This document shows positions 52,638 through 60,833 of a stretch of 64,000 nucleotides of DNA, piece after piece. Numbering within the stretch: position 1 is the first letter of the stretch; every line of letters starts with the position of its first letter. The position numbers and the translations under genes are program-made. The notes beneath the pieces were generated by a model, which was not told the origin of the DNA, did no database searches, and saw nothing but the letters and a program-made list of their open reading frames with translations. Origin of the DNA: Chitinophaga rhizophila (GTDB lineage: Bacteria > Bacteroidota > Bacteroidia > Chitinophagales > Chitinophagaceae); assembly GCF_019492185.1 (NCBI RefSeq), contig NZ_JAICCF010000004.1:248001-312000 (forward strand), given 5' to 3'.

Positions 52638-53282
52638 TTATTTAAAGATCGTCAGCATTACATATGCGCCTAACCAAACTGCTCCGGTATAAGCCAGGTT
52701 GCGCAGGATAACAGGAATAGCCGGCTGGCTGGTCATCCGTGATTTAAGAAAGCTGAATATGGTAATGGCGATCCCGCAGGTAAGCACACTGGTGGAGGCA
52801 GCTGTAGGAAACTGTTCATTCCGCAGGTACGGAATCAAGGGCAGGATGCCTCCCGTCAGGAAGAAGATACCGGTCAACAGTCCGCTGCGTATAGCAGTGG
52901 ATTTATTAAAATGCCGTTCTTCTACATGTTCGGTACGGAGAGTTTCTTCCCAGAGCGCAGCATCTTTCTGCATTTCCGCAGCAATGTTTTCTATGATAGG
53001 TTCACTGATATTCAGTCGTTCCAGTTTCCGTCTTTCTTCCGGTGATAGTGTACTTTCATCGTGCTGGGTGTCTCCGCGGTTGGCCTGGTATGCCGTTAGC
53101 ATGACCAAGACACTCACGGCAAGCCAGATACAGGTATTGATGGTATAGAACTGTTGTACAGTAACCGGCAGGCCATGTGACAGGTAAGTAGTGAAAAACA
53201 AGAGTAACAATCCTTCAGGAAATCCGATCAGGAAGTCCGTTTTCCATCCGCTGCTACGGATGGCTTTCTGTTCTTTGGACAT
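52638..53282 (-). CDS. VIT1/CCC1-family metal transporter-like membrane protein
   Basis: 214 residues. TM helices near the N-terminus (DFLIGFPEGLLLLFFTTYLS), a central cytoplasmic helical domain rich in Glu and His (LSPEERRKLERL, EMQKDAALWEETLR, TEHVEERHFN) that in VIT1 binds metal, and three C-terminal TM helices including GLLTGIFFLTGGILPLIPYL. VIT1/CCC1 members move Fe2+ or Mn2+; the Asp and Met pattern in TM1 is not canonical here, so the substrate is uncertain. Start taken at 53282, which lies 7 bp after the rocD stop; the alternative at 53303 would overlap rocD. Its C-terminal codons are duplicated downstream. Confidence 0.78.
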   Translation of the reverse strand: MSKEQKAIRSSGWKTDFLIGFPEGLLLLFFTTYLSHGLPVTVQQFYTINTCIWLAVSVLVMLTAYQANRGDTQHDESTLSPEERRKLERLNISEPIIENIAAEMQKDAALWEETLRTEHVEERHFNKSTAIRSGLLTGIFFLTGGILPLIPYLRNEQFPTAASTSVLTCGIAITIFSFLKSRMTSQPAIPVILRNLAYTGAVWLGAYVMLTIFK

Positions 53283-53289
53283 GGGCAGA

Positions 53290-54522
53290 TTATAAGGTTT
53301 CAAGACTTTTGGCGATAATGGAGACAGCTTCTTTCACTTGGGCTGCAGTAATGAGCAGGGGTGGAGCAAAGCGTATTTTGTCGCCATGAGTAGGTTTTGC
53401 CAGCAGGCCGTTTTCTTTGAGTGCGAGGCAGAGATCCCAGGCCGCTTCCGGATGATCGTGTTTGATAACGATTGCATTAAGCAGTCCTTTACCACGAACA
53501 GTGCTGATGTAGGGAGAATTAAGATCGTTGAGTTCCTTCCGCAATAGTTCTCCCATTACAGCTGCATTTTCCATCATCTTCTCTTCTTTCAATACGGTCA
53601 ACGCAGCAATAGCGACTTTACAGGCTAGCGGGTTGCCGCCATAGGTGCTGCCATGTTCACCTGGCTTGATGGTAAGCATAATTTCATCATCCGCCAGTAC
53701 GGCCGCCACCGGCAAAGTACCCCCTGAAAGAGCTTTACCCAGGATCAGGATATCAGGACGTACCTGTTCATGATCACAGCACAGCATTTTACCCGTACGG
53801 GCAAGTCCCGTCTGGATTTCATCAGCAATAAAGAGCACGTTGGCATCTTCGCAATACTGGCGTGCTTTGGACAGGTAGCCTTCTTCGGGAACCATAACGC
53901 CGGCTTCACCCTGTATAGGTTCTACCAGGAAGCCCGCAACATTTTTATCCTGCAGTGCTTTTTCAAGTGCAGGCAGGTTATTATAAGGGATCACTTCATA
54001 ACCCGGCATAAACGGACCGAAGTCTGTACGGGAAGAAGGATCAGTACTAAAGGAAATGACATTTAAGGTACGGCCGTGGAAGTTGTTGGCGCATACGATG
54101 ATCTTCGCCTGGTTCTCAGGAATACCTTTGACTACATAGCCCCAGCGGCGGGCCAGCTTTAAGGCTGTTTCTACAGCTTCGACCCCGGTATTCATGGGAA
54201 GAACCTTGTCGTAACCGAAATAATTAGTGATAAAAGCAGCATACTCTCCCAGCAGATCGCTATGAAAAGCACGGGAAGTCAGGGTCAGTTTCTGTGCCTG
54301 TTCAATAAGCGCACGGATTATTACCGGATGGCAATGCCCCTGGTTGACAGCTGAATATCCGGAGAGGAAATCATAATAGCGTTTCCCGTCTACATCCCAG
54401 AGAAAAACGCCTTCTCCGCGATCCAGCACTACCGGTAACGGGTGGTAGTTATGGGCCCCGAACTGACTTTCAAGGTCTAGGTAATGCTGGGTTTTTTCGC
54501 TGATATTAAATGTGTGTAACAT
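53290..54522 (-). CDS. rocD: Ornithine aminotransferase
   Basis: 410-residue class-III PLP aminotransferase transferring the delta-amino group of ornithine to 2-oxoglutarate, giving glutamate 5-semialdehyde. Motifs: SAVNQGHCHPVI, NTGVEAVETALKLARRWGY, FHGRTLNVISFS, LVEPIQGEAGVMVPEEGYL, the cofactor aspartate in VLFIADEIQTGL, Lys in DILILGKALSGG and GSTYGGNPLAC. The ATG at 54522 follows a perfect minus-7 box by 6 bp. The VIT-like gene follows 7 bp downstream, suggesting a two-gene transcript. Confidence 0.95.
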   Translation of the reverse strand: MLHTFNISEKTQHYLDLESQFGAHNYHPLPVVLDRGEGVFLWDVDGKRYYDFLSGYSAVNQGHCHPVIIRALIEQAQKLTLTSRAFHSDLLGEYAAFITNYFGYDKVLPMNTGVEAVETALKLARRWGYVVKGIPENQAKIIVCANNFHGRTLNVISFSTDPSSRTDFGPFMPGYEVIPYNNLPALEKALQDKNVAGFLVEPIQGEAGVMVPEEGYLSKARQYCEDANVLFIADEIQTGLARTGKMLCCDHEQVRPDILILGKALSGGTLPVAAVLADDEIMLTIKPGEHGSTYGGNPLACKVAIAALTVLKEEKMMENAAVMGELLRKELNDLNSPYISTVRGKGLLNAIVIKHDHPEAAWDLCLALKENGLLAKPTHGDKIRFAPPLLITAAQVKEAVSIIAKSLETL

Positions 54523-54528
54523 ACAGAT

Positions 54529-54536
54529 CAAAGGTA
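54529..54536 (-). promoter_or_regulatory. Minus-7 box TACCTTTG of rocD
   Basis: Perfect TAnnTTTG on the minus strand, 6 bp before the rocD ATG, another predicted leaderless start. The minus-33 region has no clear TTTG. Confidence 0.5.
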
Positions 54537-54626
54537 GGTGGAAATTGGGAATTAGGGATTAGGAATGGCGGCCGGCAGATGGCCGGCCATGAAAGGGGAT
54601 GGGTAACAATTCCTAATTCCTCATTC

Positions 54627-54887
54627 CTAATTGGCTTTCAGTTTATTGACTAAAGCCACATACTCTTCCTGGGCAGATTCCTTACTTTTCCCTTTCAACT
54701 TTTCCCATGCCTCATATTTAGCTTTGGCCACAAAATCGAAGGGGTTAGAGGGAGCTTCCCCATTTACATCGCCATCTGTACCCTGTTTATAAAGCGAGTA
54801 AAGTTGCAGAAGCGTTTCATTATCAGGCCTTTGAGCGAGTGTTTTGCTTGCTGCGGCGGCAGCTTCAAACTGTTGTTGCAGATCCAT
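54627..54887 (-). CDS. Acyl-CoA-binding protein
   Basis: 86 residues, exactly the size of the four-helix ACBP fold that binds long-chain acyl-CoA in the cytoplasm. Conserved contacts: LQLYSLYKQGTDGD (Tyr and Lys of helix 2), FDFVAKAKYEAWEKLKGKS (helix 3, Lys and Trp) and YVALVNKL (helix 4). Most common in eukaryotes but found across Bacteroidota. Lies divergent from lepA and upstream of rocD on the same strand, separated by 104 bp with inverted repeats (GGCCGGC and ATTCCTAATT elements). Confidence 0.92.
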   Translation of the reverse strand: MDLQQQFEAAAAASKTLAQRPDNETLLQLYSLYKQGTDGDVNGEAPSNPFDFVAKAKYEAWEKLKGKSKESAQEEYVALVNKLKAN

Positions 54888-54967
54888 GGTACTTTTTTTT
54901 GATTAAATGTAGAGAAAATAGTACCAAATCTGACCAAATCCCCTGCCTAAGAATAGCAAAATTTAAA

Positions 54968-54975
54968 TACCTTTG
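54968..54975 (+). promoter_or_regulatory. Minus-7 box TACCTTTG of lepA
   Basis: Perfect TAnnTTTG 43 bp before the lepA ATG. The intervening leader contains a GGCGTT-AAACGCC hairpin. Confidence 0.55.
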
Positions 54976-55018
54976 CGGCTTGACGCGGGGCGTTAAACGC
55001 CTGGTTTTAAAAGCATAT

Positions 55019-56806
55019 ATGAAGAATATCAGGAATTTTTGCATCATTGCACACATTGACCACGGTAAAAGTACATTGGCTGACAGGCTGTTAGAGCATA
55101 CTAAAACGATCTCAGATAGACAAATGCAGGCCCAGGTACTGGACGATATGGACCTGGAAAGAGAGAAAGGGATCACGATTAAGAGCCATGCTATCCAGAT
55201 GAACTACATCCAGGATGGACAGTCTTATGTATTTAACCTGATTGATACGCCTGGTCACGTGGATTTCTCTTATGAGGTTTCCCGTGCGCTGGCTGCCTGT
55301 GAAGGTGCACTGCTGTTGGTTGATGCTGCCCAGGGTATCCAGGCACAGACCATTTCCAACCTCTATCTGGCCCTGGAAAATGACCTGGAGATCATCCCCG
55401 TGATCAACAAGATCGATATGGAAGGTGCCATGATCCCTGAAGTGAAAGACCAGATCATTGAACTGATCGGTTGCAAAGAGGACGAGATCCTGTTGGCTTC
55501 CGGTAAGTCTGGTATCGGTATCGAAGAGATCCTGGAAGCTATTGTGAAACGTGTTCCTGCTCCGAAAGGAGAGCCGGATGCACCGCTGCAGGCACTGATC
55601 TTTGATAGTGTGTTTAACTCATTCCGTGGTATTATAGCATACTACAGAGTATTTAACGGATCTATCAAAAAAGGAGATAAAGTTAAGTTCTTTAATACCG
55701 ATGAAGAATACTTTGCTGATGAAGTAGGTATTCTGAAGCTCGGATTACAGCCTACCCAGACTGTAAAAACAGGCGACGTAGGATATATTATTACAGGTAT
55801 CAAGAATGCGAAAGAGGTGAAGGTAGGCGATACTATCACCACCAGCACCAATCCAAGCCTTGAAGCCATCAATGGTTTTGAGGAGGTAAAGCCGATGGTA
55901 TTCGCAGGTATCTTCCCGGTGAATACCGAAGACTTTGAGGAGTTGCGCGACTGTATGGAGAAGCTTCAGCTGAATGACGCCTCCCTGACCTTCGAGCTGG
56001 AAACATCTCAGGCGCTTGGCTTTGGTTTCCGATGCGGATTCCTTGGCATGCTGCACATGGAGATCATCCAGGAGCGTCTGGAAAGAGAGTTTAACCAGAC
56101 AGTGATCACTACCGTTCCGAACGTAAGCTTCATTGCCCACTCAACCAGGCAGGAGGTGATTATCGTGAACAACCCTTCCGAAATGCCGGATCCAAGTAAA
56201 CTGGAACGCATTGAAGAACCATTTATCAAAGCCCAGATCATTACCAAACCGGACTATATCGGTAATATTATGACGCTGTGCCTTGGTAAAAGAGGTATTC
56301 TGATTAACCAGAGTTATCTGACTCCTTCGAGAGTTGAACTGATATTTGAAATGCCGCTCACAGAGATCGTATTCGACTTCTACGATAAACTGAAGAGCCA
56401 GACACGTGGTTATGCATCCTTTGACTATTCACCGATCGGTTACCGTGACAGTGACATTGCCAAGATGGATATCCTGCTGAACGGTGACAAAGTGGATGCA
56501 TTGAGCGCCCTGATTCACCGTAGCCGTGCCCAGGACTTCGGACGCAAACTCTGTGAAAAGCTGAAGGAACTGTTGCCTCGCCAGCAATTTATGATTGCGA
56601 TACAGGCAGCTATCGGAGCCAAAATTCTGGCCCGTGAAACGATCAGCGCTATGCGTAAGGATGTTACCGCCAAATGTTATGGTGGTGATATCTCCCGTAA
56701 GCGTAAACTGTTGGAAAAACAGAAAGAAGGTAAGAAGCGTATGAGACAGATTGGTAACGTGGAAGTACCACAGGAAGCATTCCTCGCCGTACTCAAATTA
56801 GATTAA
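55019..56806 (+). CDS. lepA: Elongation factor 4 (LepA) GTPase
   Basis: 595 residues. Translational GTPase thought to act on stalled or back-translocated ribosomes. G1 AHIDHGKSTL, switch I GITIKSHAIQM, G3 DTPGHVDFSYEV, G4 NKIDMEGA, then domain II, the LepA-specific domain, and the C-terminal CTD with KLLEKQKEGKKRMRQIGNVE (split KLLEKQKEGKKRM, RQIGNVEVPQEAFLA). The ATG at 55019 gives the canonical start MKNIRNFCIIAHIDHGKST. The frame is open 60 codons further upstream but overlaps the ACBP gene and promoter, so that extension is not real. Confidence 0.98.
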   Translation: MKNIRNFCIIAHIDHGKSTLADRLLEHTKTISDRQMQAQVLDDMDLEREKGITIKSHAIQMNYIQDGQSYVFNLIDTPGHVDFSYEVSRALAACEGALLLVDAAQGIQAQTISNLYLALENDLEIIPVINKIDMEGAMIPEVKDQIIELIGCKEDEILLASGKSGIGIEEILEAIVKRVPAPKGEPDAPLQALIFDSVFNSFRGIIAYYRVFNGSIKKGDKVKFFNTDEEYFADEVGILKLGLQPTQTVKTGDVGYIITGIKNAKEVKVGDTITTSTNPSLEAINGFEEVKPMVFAGIFPVNTEDFEELRDCMEKLQLNDASLTFELETSQALGFGFRCGFLGMLHMEIIQERLEREFNQTVITTVPNVSFIAHSTRQEVIIVNNPSEMPDPSKLERIEEPFIKAQIITKPDYIGNIMTLCLGKRGILINQSYLTPSRVELIFEMPLTEIVFDFYDKLKSQTRGYASFDYSPIGYRDSDIAKMDILLNGDKVDALSALIHRSRAQDFGRKLCEKLKELLPRQQFMIAIQAAIGAKILARETISAMRKDVTAKCYGGDISRKRKLLEKQKEGKKRMRQIGNVEVPQEAFLAVLKLD

Positions 56807-56839
56807 TACGCCTGTTACATCAAATTTTGGGAAAATAAA

Positions 56840-56867
56840 GCGGCCGGAGTGATCTGGCCGCTTTTTG
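56840..56867 (+). terminator. Intrinsic terminator of lepA
   Basis: GCGGCCGG - loop - TGGCCGC stem followed by TTTTTG. Confidence 0.85.
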
Positions 56868-56951
56868 ATTAATACCGGAAGATCAGTATGATTGCTGCCT
56901 GATGGTAAATCAATAGCTTGAGGCAGAACTACATAGTATATTTATAATATC

Positions 56952-56988
56952 AAAAAGGCGGCAGGGATGATCCCTTGCCGCCTTTTTA
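56952..56988. terminator. Bidirectional intrinsic terminator between lepA and the convergent gene
   Basis: AAAAAGGCGGCAGGGA - 3 nt - TCCCTTGCCGCCTTTTT: a near-perfect stem (one A-C) with A and T tracts on both sides, so it can act on both strands. Confidence 0.88.
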
Positions 56989-57031
56989 TTAGTTCGCTGA
57001 TATCAGCGCAGAATGATTACGATCAGTTAAC

Positions 57032-57634
57032 TCAGCTGATAGCAGTTTGACGCTTCGGCATCAGGACCATAGACTTCAGCCCAGCCCATACACCGAATAA
57101 AACGACAGTGAAGAATACATTTCCCATCAGGCCATTTAATGCAAAGCTGCTGAATACATCGCCCTCCTTGTAGAAAGGTATACCGGCAGCATAGCAAGCC
57201 AGCAGACCAGCACCCGTCTTAGGATACATATCTGTAGTAAGGAATGTACCGAGATTAGTAATCAGGAAGAATAATACACCGGTACCTATAGAAGATAACA
57301 ACAGTGTAATGTTGTTTACCTTTCTGATACGGGTACCTATCCAGGCGGTAAGCATAAATGCACCATATACGAAGAACAGTTGTCCAAGGTAGTCACGGTT
57401 CAGCGTCTGTATGCTGGTGAACAGCTGCAGAAAAACATCTGACAGGAACAATGCCAGTAAAGGCACAATGTACGCCAGGCGTTTATCCTTTAACACTATA
57501 CCTCCGAATAATGCTGCTGCACCAATTGCGTTAAAGTTCCACAAACCAGCCTGGTTTGTCAGAATACGGCAAAGGGCAGACAGAAATATCAGCAGGCCGA
57601 TGATCAGTATTTCCCGAATGGAGTCCTTTTTCAT
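57032..57634 (-). CDS. Six-TM membrane protein, DUF6580-like (putative transport component)
   Basis: 200 residues with about six TM helices. The pattern LWNFNAIGAAALFGGIVLKD and the later TGAGLLACYAAGIPF resemble DUF6580 proteins, which look like ECF transporter substrate-binding (S) subunits. No ATPase gene is nearby, so it would depend on a shared energising module. It follows manA by 35 bp with a minus-7 box in between. The assignment rests on recall of the family pattern. Confidence 0.6.
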   Translation of the reverse strand: MKKDSIREILIIGLLIFLSALCRILTNQAGLWNFNAIGAAALFGGIVLKDKRLAYIVPLLALFLSDVFLQLFTSIQTLNRDYLGQLFFVYGAFMLTAWIGTRIRKVNNITLLLSSIGTGVLFFLITNLGTFLTTDMYPKTGAGLLACYAAGIPFYKEGDVFSSFALNGLMGNVFFTVVLFGVWAGLKSMVLMPKRQTAIS

Positions 57635-57654
57635 AGTGGGTTGATTATTTCAAT

Positions 57655-57662
57655 CAAAGATA
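57655..57662 (-). promoter_or_regulatory. Minus-7 box TATCTTTG of the six-TM protein gene
   Basis: Perfect TAnnTTTG on the minus strand, 20 bp before the ATG at 57634, lying in the short gap after manA. Confidence 0.5.
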
Positions 57663-57669
57663 ATTGATT

Positions 57670-58896
57670 TTAAATAGATTGAACAGGTACACTTGCTTTA
57701 AAGATCACAGTACCTGCATTGCTCTGAATGTCATAAGCAGTGTCGTAGTATGCAACTACCGCTTCACCTTTTTTCAGTGATACAGGTTCTTTTCCATTTT
57801 CTGTAATTACTGCAGCGCCTTCCATTACCAGCATGATTTCAGTTGCCTCACTGGTATGTTCATAACGCTGTCCGTTCTGCAAGGCTATACGGCTTACTAC
57901 AAAGTCAGGTGCAGGAGAGTGGTAGATGCTTTCCAGTCCGCCGTTTACACTTTCACCTGTCAGTATTTTCGGATGTACCGCTTCAAAACGGGTATGTTTC
58001 AGCAGCTCAGGTACATCTATATGTTTAGGGGTAAGGCCACCACGTAAAACGTTGTCGGAATTAGCCATCAGTTCAACGTTCTGTCCTTCAAGGTAAGCGT
58101 GTGGGATACCTGCGTCCTGGAATACCGCTTCTCCCGGATGTACCTCCAGGATATTGAAAAAGTAGATAGAGAATATACCTCTGTCAATGTTTTCTAATCC
58201 CTGCGGATCATTCACAATAGCCCTGCCTGCCCAGAAAGCCGGATCAGACTTCGCTAATTTATTATTGCGGTATGCATCAGCTACTACCTCAGCCAATGGG
58301 CGTAACATAGTATTTACTTCCTGCTGTGGCATTTCCATTACGGCCTTGTATAAACCGAAATACCCTTCTTTTTCAAACACTGGGGCCAGCGGAGGAAACT
58401 CTTTTACGCTTTGCAGCACTTTTCTGAGTTTATCTTCAGGCAGAAATCCGTGTAGCAGCCAGAACTCGCTGAGCGCCACCATGATCTCAGGCTTGTGGTT
58501 GTTATCTTTATAGTTACGATGAGGAGCGCTTAACGGAATACCTGCCTCATTCTCACGGGCAAACCCTTTTTCAGCTTCCGCTTTGGTAGGGTGTACCTGA
58601 ATAGACAGCATATCTTTCACATCCAGTATCTTCAGCAGATAGGGCAATTCGCCAAAACGTTTCCAAACTTTAGGCCCTAGTACATATTCCGGATTGGCTT
58701 TTACCAGCTGGTCCAATGTAGAAGACTGTCCTTCTGTTGCAATCACAGCAGGGGCACTCTGGTGTGCGCCCATCCAGTACTCAGCGCTTGGTTTGCCATT
58801 TTCCGGGATTCCTAATAAGGCAGGAATATAATGATATCCGCCCCATGCATAGTTCTGTACCTTTCCATCCAGTCTGAATAATTTCTTCTCGCTCAT
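57670..58896 (-). CDS. manA: Mannose-6-phosphate isomerase, class I
   Basis: 408-residue zinc enzyme interconverting mannose 6-phosphate and fructose 6-phosphate for GDP-mannose and mannose use. Zinc ligands: Gln and His in LSIQVHPTKAEAE, Glu in NHKPEIMVAL, His in QDAGIPHAYLEG. The active-site Arg region is NVELMANSDNVLRGGLTPKH (20 residues). C-terminal cupin AVITENGKEPVSLKKGEAV. Length fits class I. Divergent from yraN. Confidence 0.95.
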   Translation of the reverse strand: MSEKKLFRLDGKVQNYAWGGYHYIPALLGIPENGKPSAEYWMGAHQSAPAVIATEGQSSTLDQLVKANPEYVLGPKVWKRFGELPYLLKILDVKDMLSIQVHPTKAEAEKGFARENEAGIPLSAPHRNYKDNNHKPEIMVALSEFWLLHGFLPEDKLRKVLQSVKEFPPLAPVFEKEGYFGLYKAVMEMPQQEVNTMLRPLAEVVADAYRNNKLAKSDPAFWAGRAIVNDPQGLENIDRGIFSIYFFNILEVHPGEAVFQDAGIPHAYLEGQNVELMANSDNVLRGGLTPKHIDVPELLKHTRFEAVHPKILTGESVNGGLESIYHSPAPDFVVSRIALQNGQRYEHTSEATEIMLVMEGAAVITENGKEPVSLKKGEAVVAYYDTAYDIQSNAGTVIFKASVPVQSI

Positions 58897-58971
58897 GCGT
58901 ATTATTGTTTATTTTCCTGTAATTGTTAACCTGTTGTTTTTCCCGAAGGAAGAGCAAAAATAGTCAAAACA

Positions 58972-59328
58972 ATGGCATCCCACATAGCTTTGGGCAAAAA
59001 AGGGGAGTCAATTGCGGTGGCACACCTGCAATTGCATCATTACAACATTATAGCGCTGAACTGGCGGCACCGGCGAAAAGAGATAGATATTATAGCCGGC
59101 AAAGAAGATTGTCTGGTATTCGTTGAGGTTAAAACACTGGCTACCGACTTATACGGGTGGCCAGAACAACATGTGACCACTGTAAAGCGGCGTAACATCC
59201 AGAGTGTAGCTACTGCTTATATGAACAAGATGCTTCAGCTGCCGAAGATTATCCGGTTTGATGTGATATCAATTACGTTTCAGCCTAACGGACTATACGA
59301 GCTGGTGCACATTGAAGATGCATTCTGA
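58972..59328 (+). CDS. YraN/UPF0102 family nuclease-like protein
   Basis: 118 residues. Small PD-(D/E)XK-fold protein: GKKGESIAVAHL (Glu), KEIDIIAGKEDCLVFVEVKT (Asp, then ExK as EVK), which are the expected metal-binding residues. It contains RRKEIDII, typical of the family. The biological role is unclear; often annotated as an endonuclease. The start ATG follows a short leader. A perfect hairpin at 59358-59407 separates it from convergent purB. Confidence 0.9.
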   Translation: MASHIALGKKGESIAVAHLQLHHYNIIALNWRHRRKEIDIIAGKEDCLVFVEVKTLATDLYGWPEQHVTTVKRRNIQSVATAYMNKMLQLPKIIRFDVISITFQPNGLYELVHIEDAF

Positions 59329-59357
59329 TATCACGTAGTAGGTGCTAGTAACCAGGT

Positions 59358-59407
59358 ATTTAATGCAGCGAATAAACGCATATCACGTTTCCTTCGCTGC
59401 ATTAAAT
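59358..59407. terminator. Perfect 15-bp stem between convergent yraN and purB
   Basis: ATTTAATGCAGCGAA (59358-59372) pairs perfectly with 59393-59407 around a 20-nt loop. No T tract. The same architecture occurs at 39389-39433. Confidence 0.6.
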
Positions 59408-59425
59408 TATAGCATGTCTTGTTTA

Positions 59426-60769
59426 TTAGTTTCCCCAGATGCCGGTATAGTTCTGTGGCGTAATGGCCTTTAGCTCTTTCTTCAAGGTAGCGCTGATCTT
59501 CAGTCCATCAATGAACTTATGCATGGTTTCCCGGGTAATATGCTCACCTCCACGTGTCAGATCTTTCAGTGCTTCGTAAGGTTTAGGGAAGTTCTCACGG
59601 CGGAGCACTGTCTGTATAGCCTCGGCTACCACAGCCCAGTTATTTTCCAGATCTTCTTCCAGCTTACCCTCGTTCAGGATCAGCTTACCCAGTCCTTTCT
59701 GAATAGATTTCAGTGCTAGTACAGTATGTCCGAAAGGAACGCCTACGTTACGTAACACGGTGGAGTCAGTCAGGTCGCGCTGTAATCTTGAAACAGGCAG
59801 TTTCGCACTCAGATGCTCGAAGATTGCATTGGCAAGACCGAGGTTACCTTCAGCATTCTCGAAGTCGATTGGGTTCACCTTATGCGGCATTGCAGAAGAT
59901 CCCACCTCGCCGGCCTTCACCTTTTGTTTGAAGTAGTCCATAGAAATATACGTCCATACGTCACGGCAGAAATCTATCAGGATGGTATTAATACGTTTCA
60001 GCGTATCAAACTGAGCGGCAATATTATCATAGTGCTCGATCTGTGTGGTATACTTCATACGCTGCAGTCCGAGGGTATTGTTGACGAATTTATCACCGAA
60101 CTTTTCCCAGTTTGTCTTAGGGAATGCTACATTATGCGCGTTGAAGTTACCAGTTGCACCACCGAATTTTGCTGCAAAAGGGATGTCTCCCAGCAATTTC
60201 ACCTGGCCTTCCAGTCTTTCTACGAATACCAGTATCTCCTTACCCAGGATGGTTGGAGACGCCGGCTGACCATGTGTACGTGCCAGCATCGGTATTTTCA
60301 TCCAGGATTTGCCTAGCTTCTTCAGATCCAGGATCAGATTGGCGATAGCAGGCATGAATACATGCTCGACAGCCTCTTTCCAGTAGAGTGGCGTAGCGGT
60401 GTTGTTAACATCCTGAGATGTCAGACCGAAATGTACCCATTCCAGCTTATCTTCCAGTCCGAGCGCCTTCAGCTCATTCTTAACAAAATACTCAACAGCT
60501 TTTACGTCGTGGTTGGTCACTTTCTCAGTTTCCTTGATCTGCTCTGCATGTTCAATGGTGAACTCCTGGTAGATCTTACGCAGTGCGGGTACCTGAGATT
60601 TGGAGAGTGTAAATACCTTCTGCTCTGACAGGGCGATAAAGTACTCTATCTCTACCAGTACACGGTAACGGATCAGTGCAAACTCAGAAAAATATGGAGC
60701 CAGTTCTTCCAGTTGTCTCCGGTAACGACCATCGAGTGGAGAAATGGCGGTTAAAGCTTGTAATTGCAT
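59426..60769 (-). CDS. purB: Adenylosuccinate lyase
   Basis: 447-residue fumarase/aspartase-superfamily enzyme acting twice in purine synthesis (SAICAR to AICAR, adenylosuccinate to AMP). The signature GSSAMPHKVNPIDFENAEGN holds the flexible catalytic Ser loop; HFGLTSQDVNNTA and ARTHGQPASPT carry the catalytic His and substrate contacts. The N-terminus LTAISPLDGRYR is typical of the E. coli-like group. Divergent from mqnA over 64 bp that hold a TAATTTTG minus-7 box for purB. Confidence 0.97.
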   Translation of the reverse strand: MQLQALTAISPLDGRYRRQLEELAPYFSEFALIRYRVLVEIEYFIALSEQKVFTLSKSQVPALRKIYQEFTIEHAEQIKETEKVTNHDVKAVEYFVKNELKALGLEDKLEWVHFGLTSQDVNNTATPLYWKEAVEHVFMPAIANLILDLKKLGKSWMKIPMLARTHGQPASPTILGKEILVFVERLEGQVKLLGDIPFAAKFGGATGNFNAHNVAFPKTNWEKFGDKFVNNTLGLQRMKYTTQIEHYDNIAAQFDTLKRINTILIDFCRDVWTYISMDYFKQKVKAGEVGSSAMPHKVNPIDFENAEGNLGLANAIFEHLSAKLPVSRLQRDLTDSTVLRNVGVPFGHTVLALKSIQKGLGKLILNEGKLEEDLENNWAVVAEAIQTVLRRENFPKPYEALKDLTRGGEHITRETMHKFIDGLKISATLKKELKAITPQNYTGIWGN

Positions 60770-60819
60770 AATGTTATTTGATTAGTGAGCGTTTATCACT
60801 TTTTGCCTAATTTAGCCGG

Positions 60820-60827
60820 CAAAATTA
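60820..60827 (-). promoter_or_regulatory. Minus-7 box TAATTTTG of purB
   Basis: Perfect TAnnTTTG on the minus strand, 50 bp before the purB ATG. It sits within 14 bp of the mqnA start, so the divergent promoters overlap. Confidence 0.5.
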
Positions 60828-60833
60828 CTGAAA

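Noticed and set aside
54839..55018. N-terminal 60-codon extension of LepA
   Set aside because: It overlaps the acyl-CoA-binding protein gene and the minus-7 box, and LepA proteins begin at MKNIRNF.
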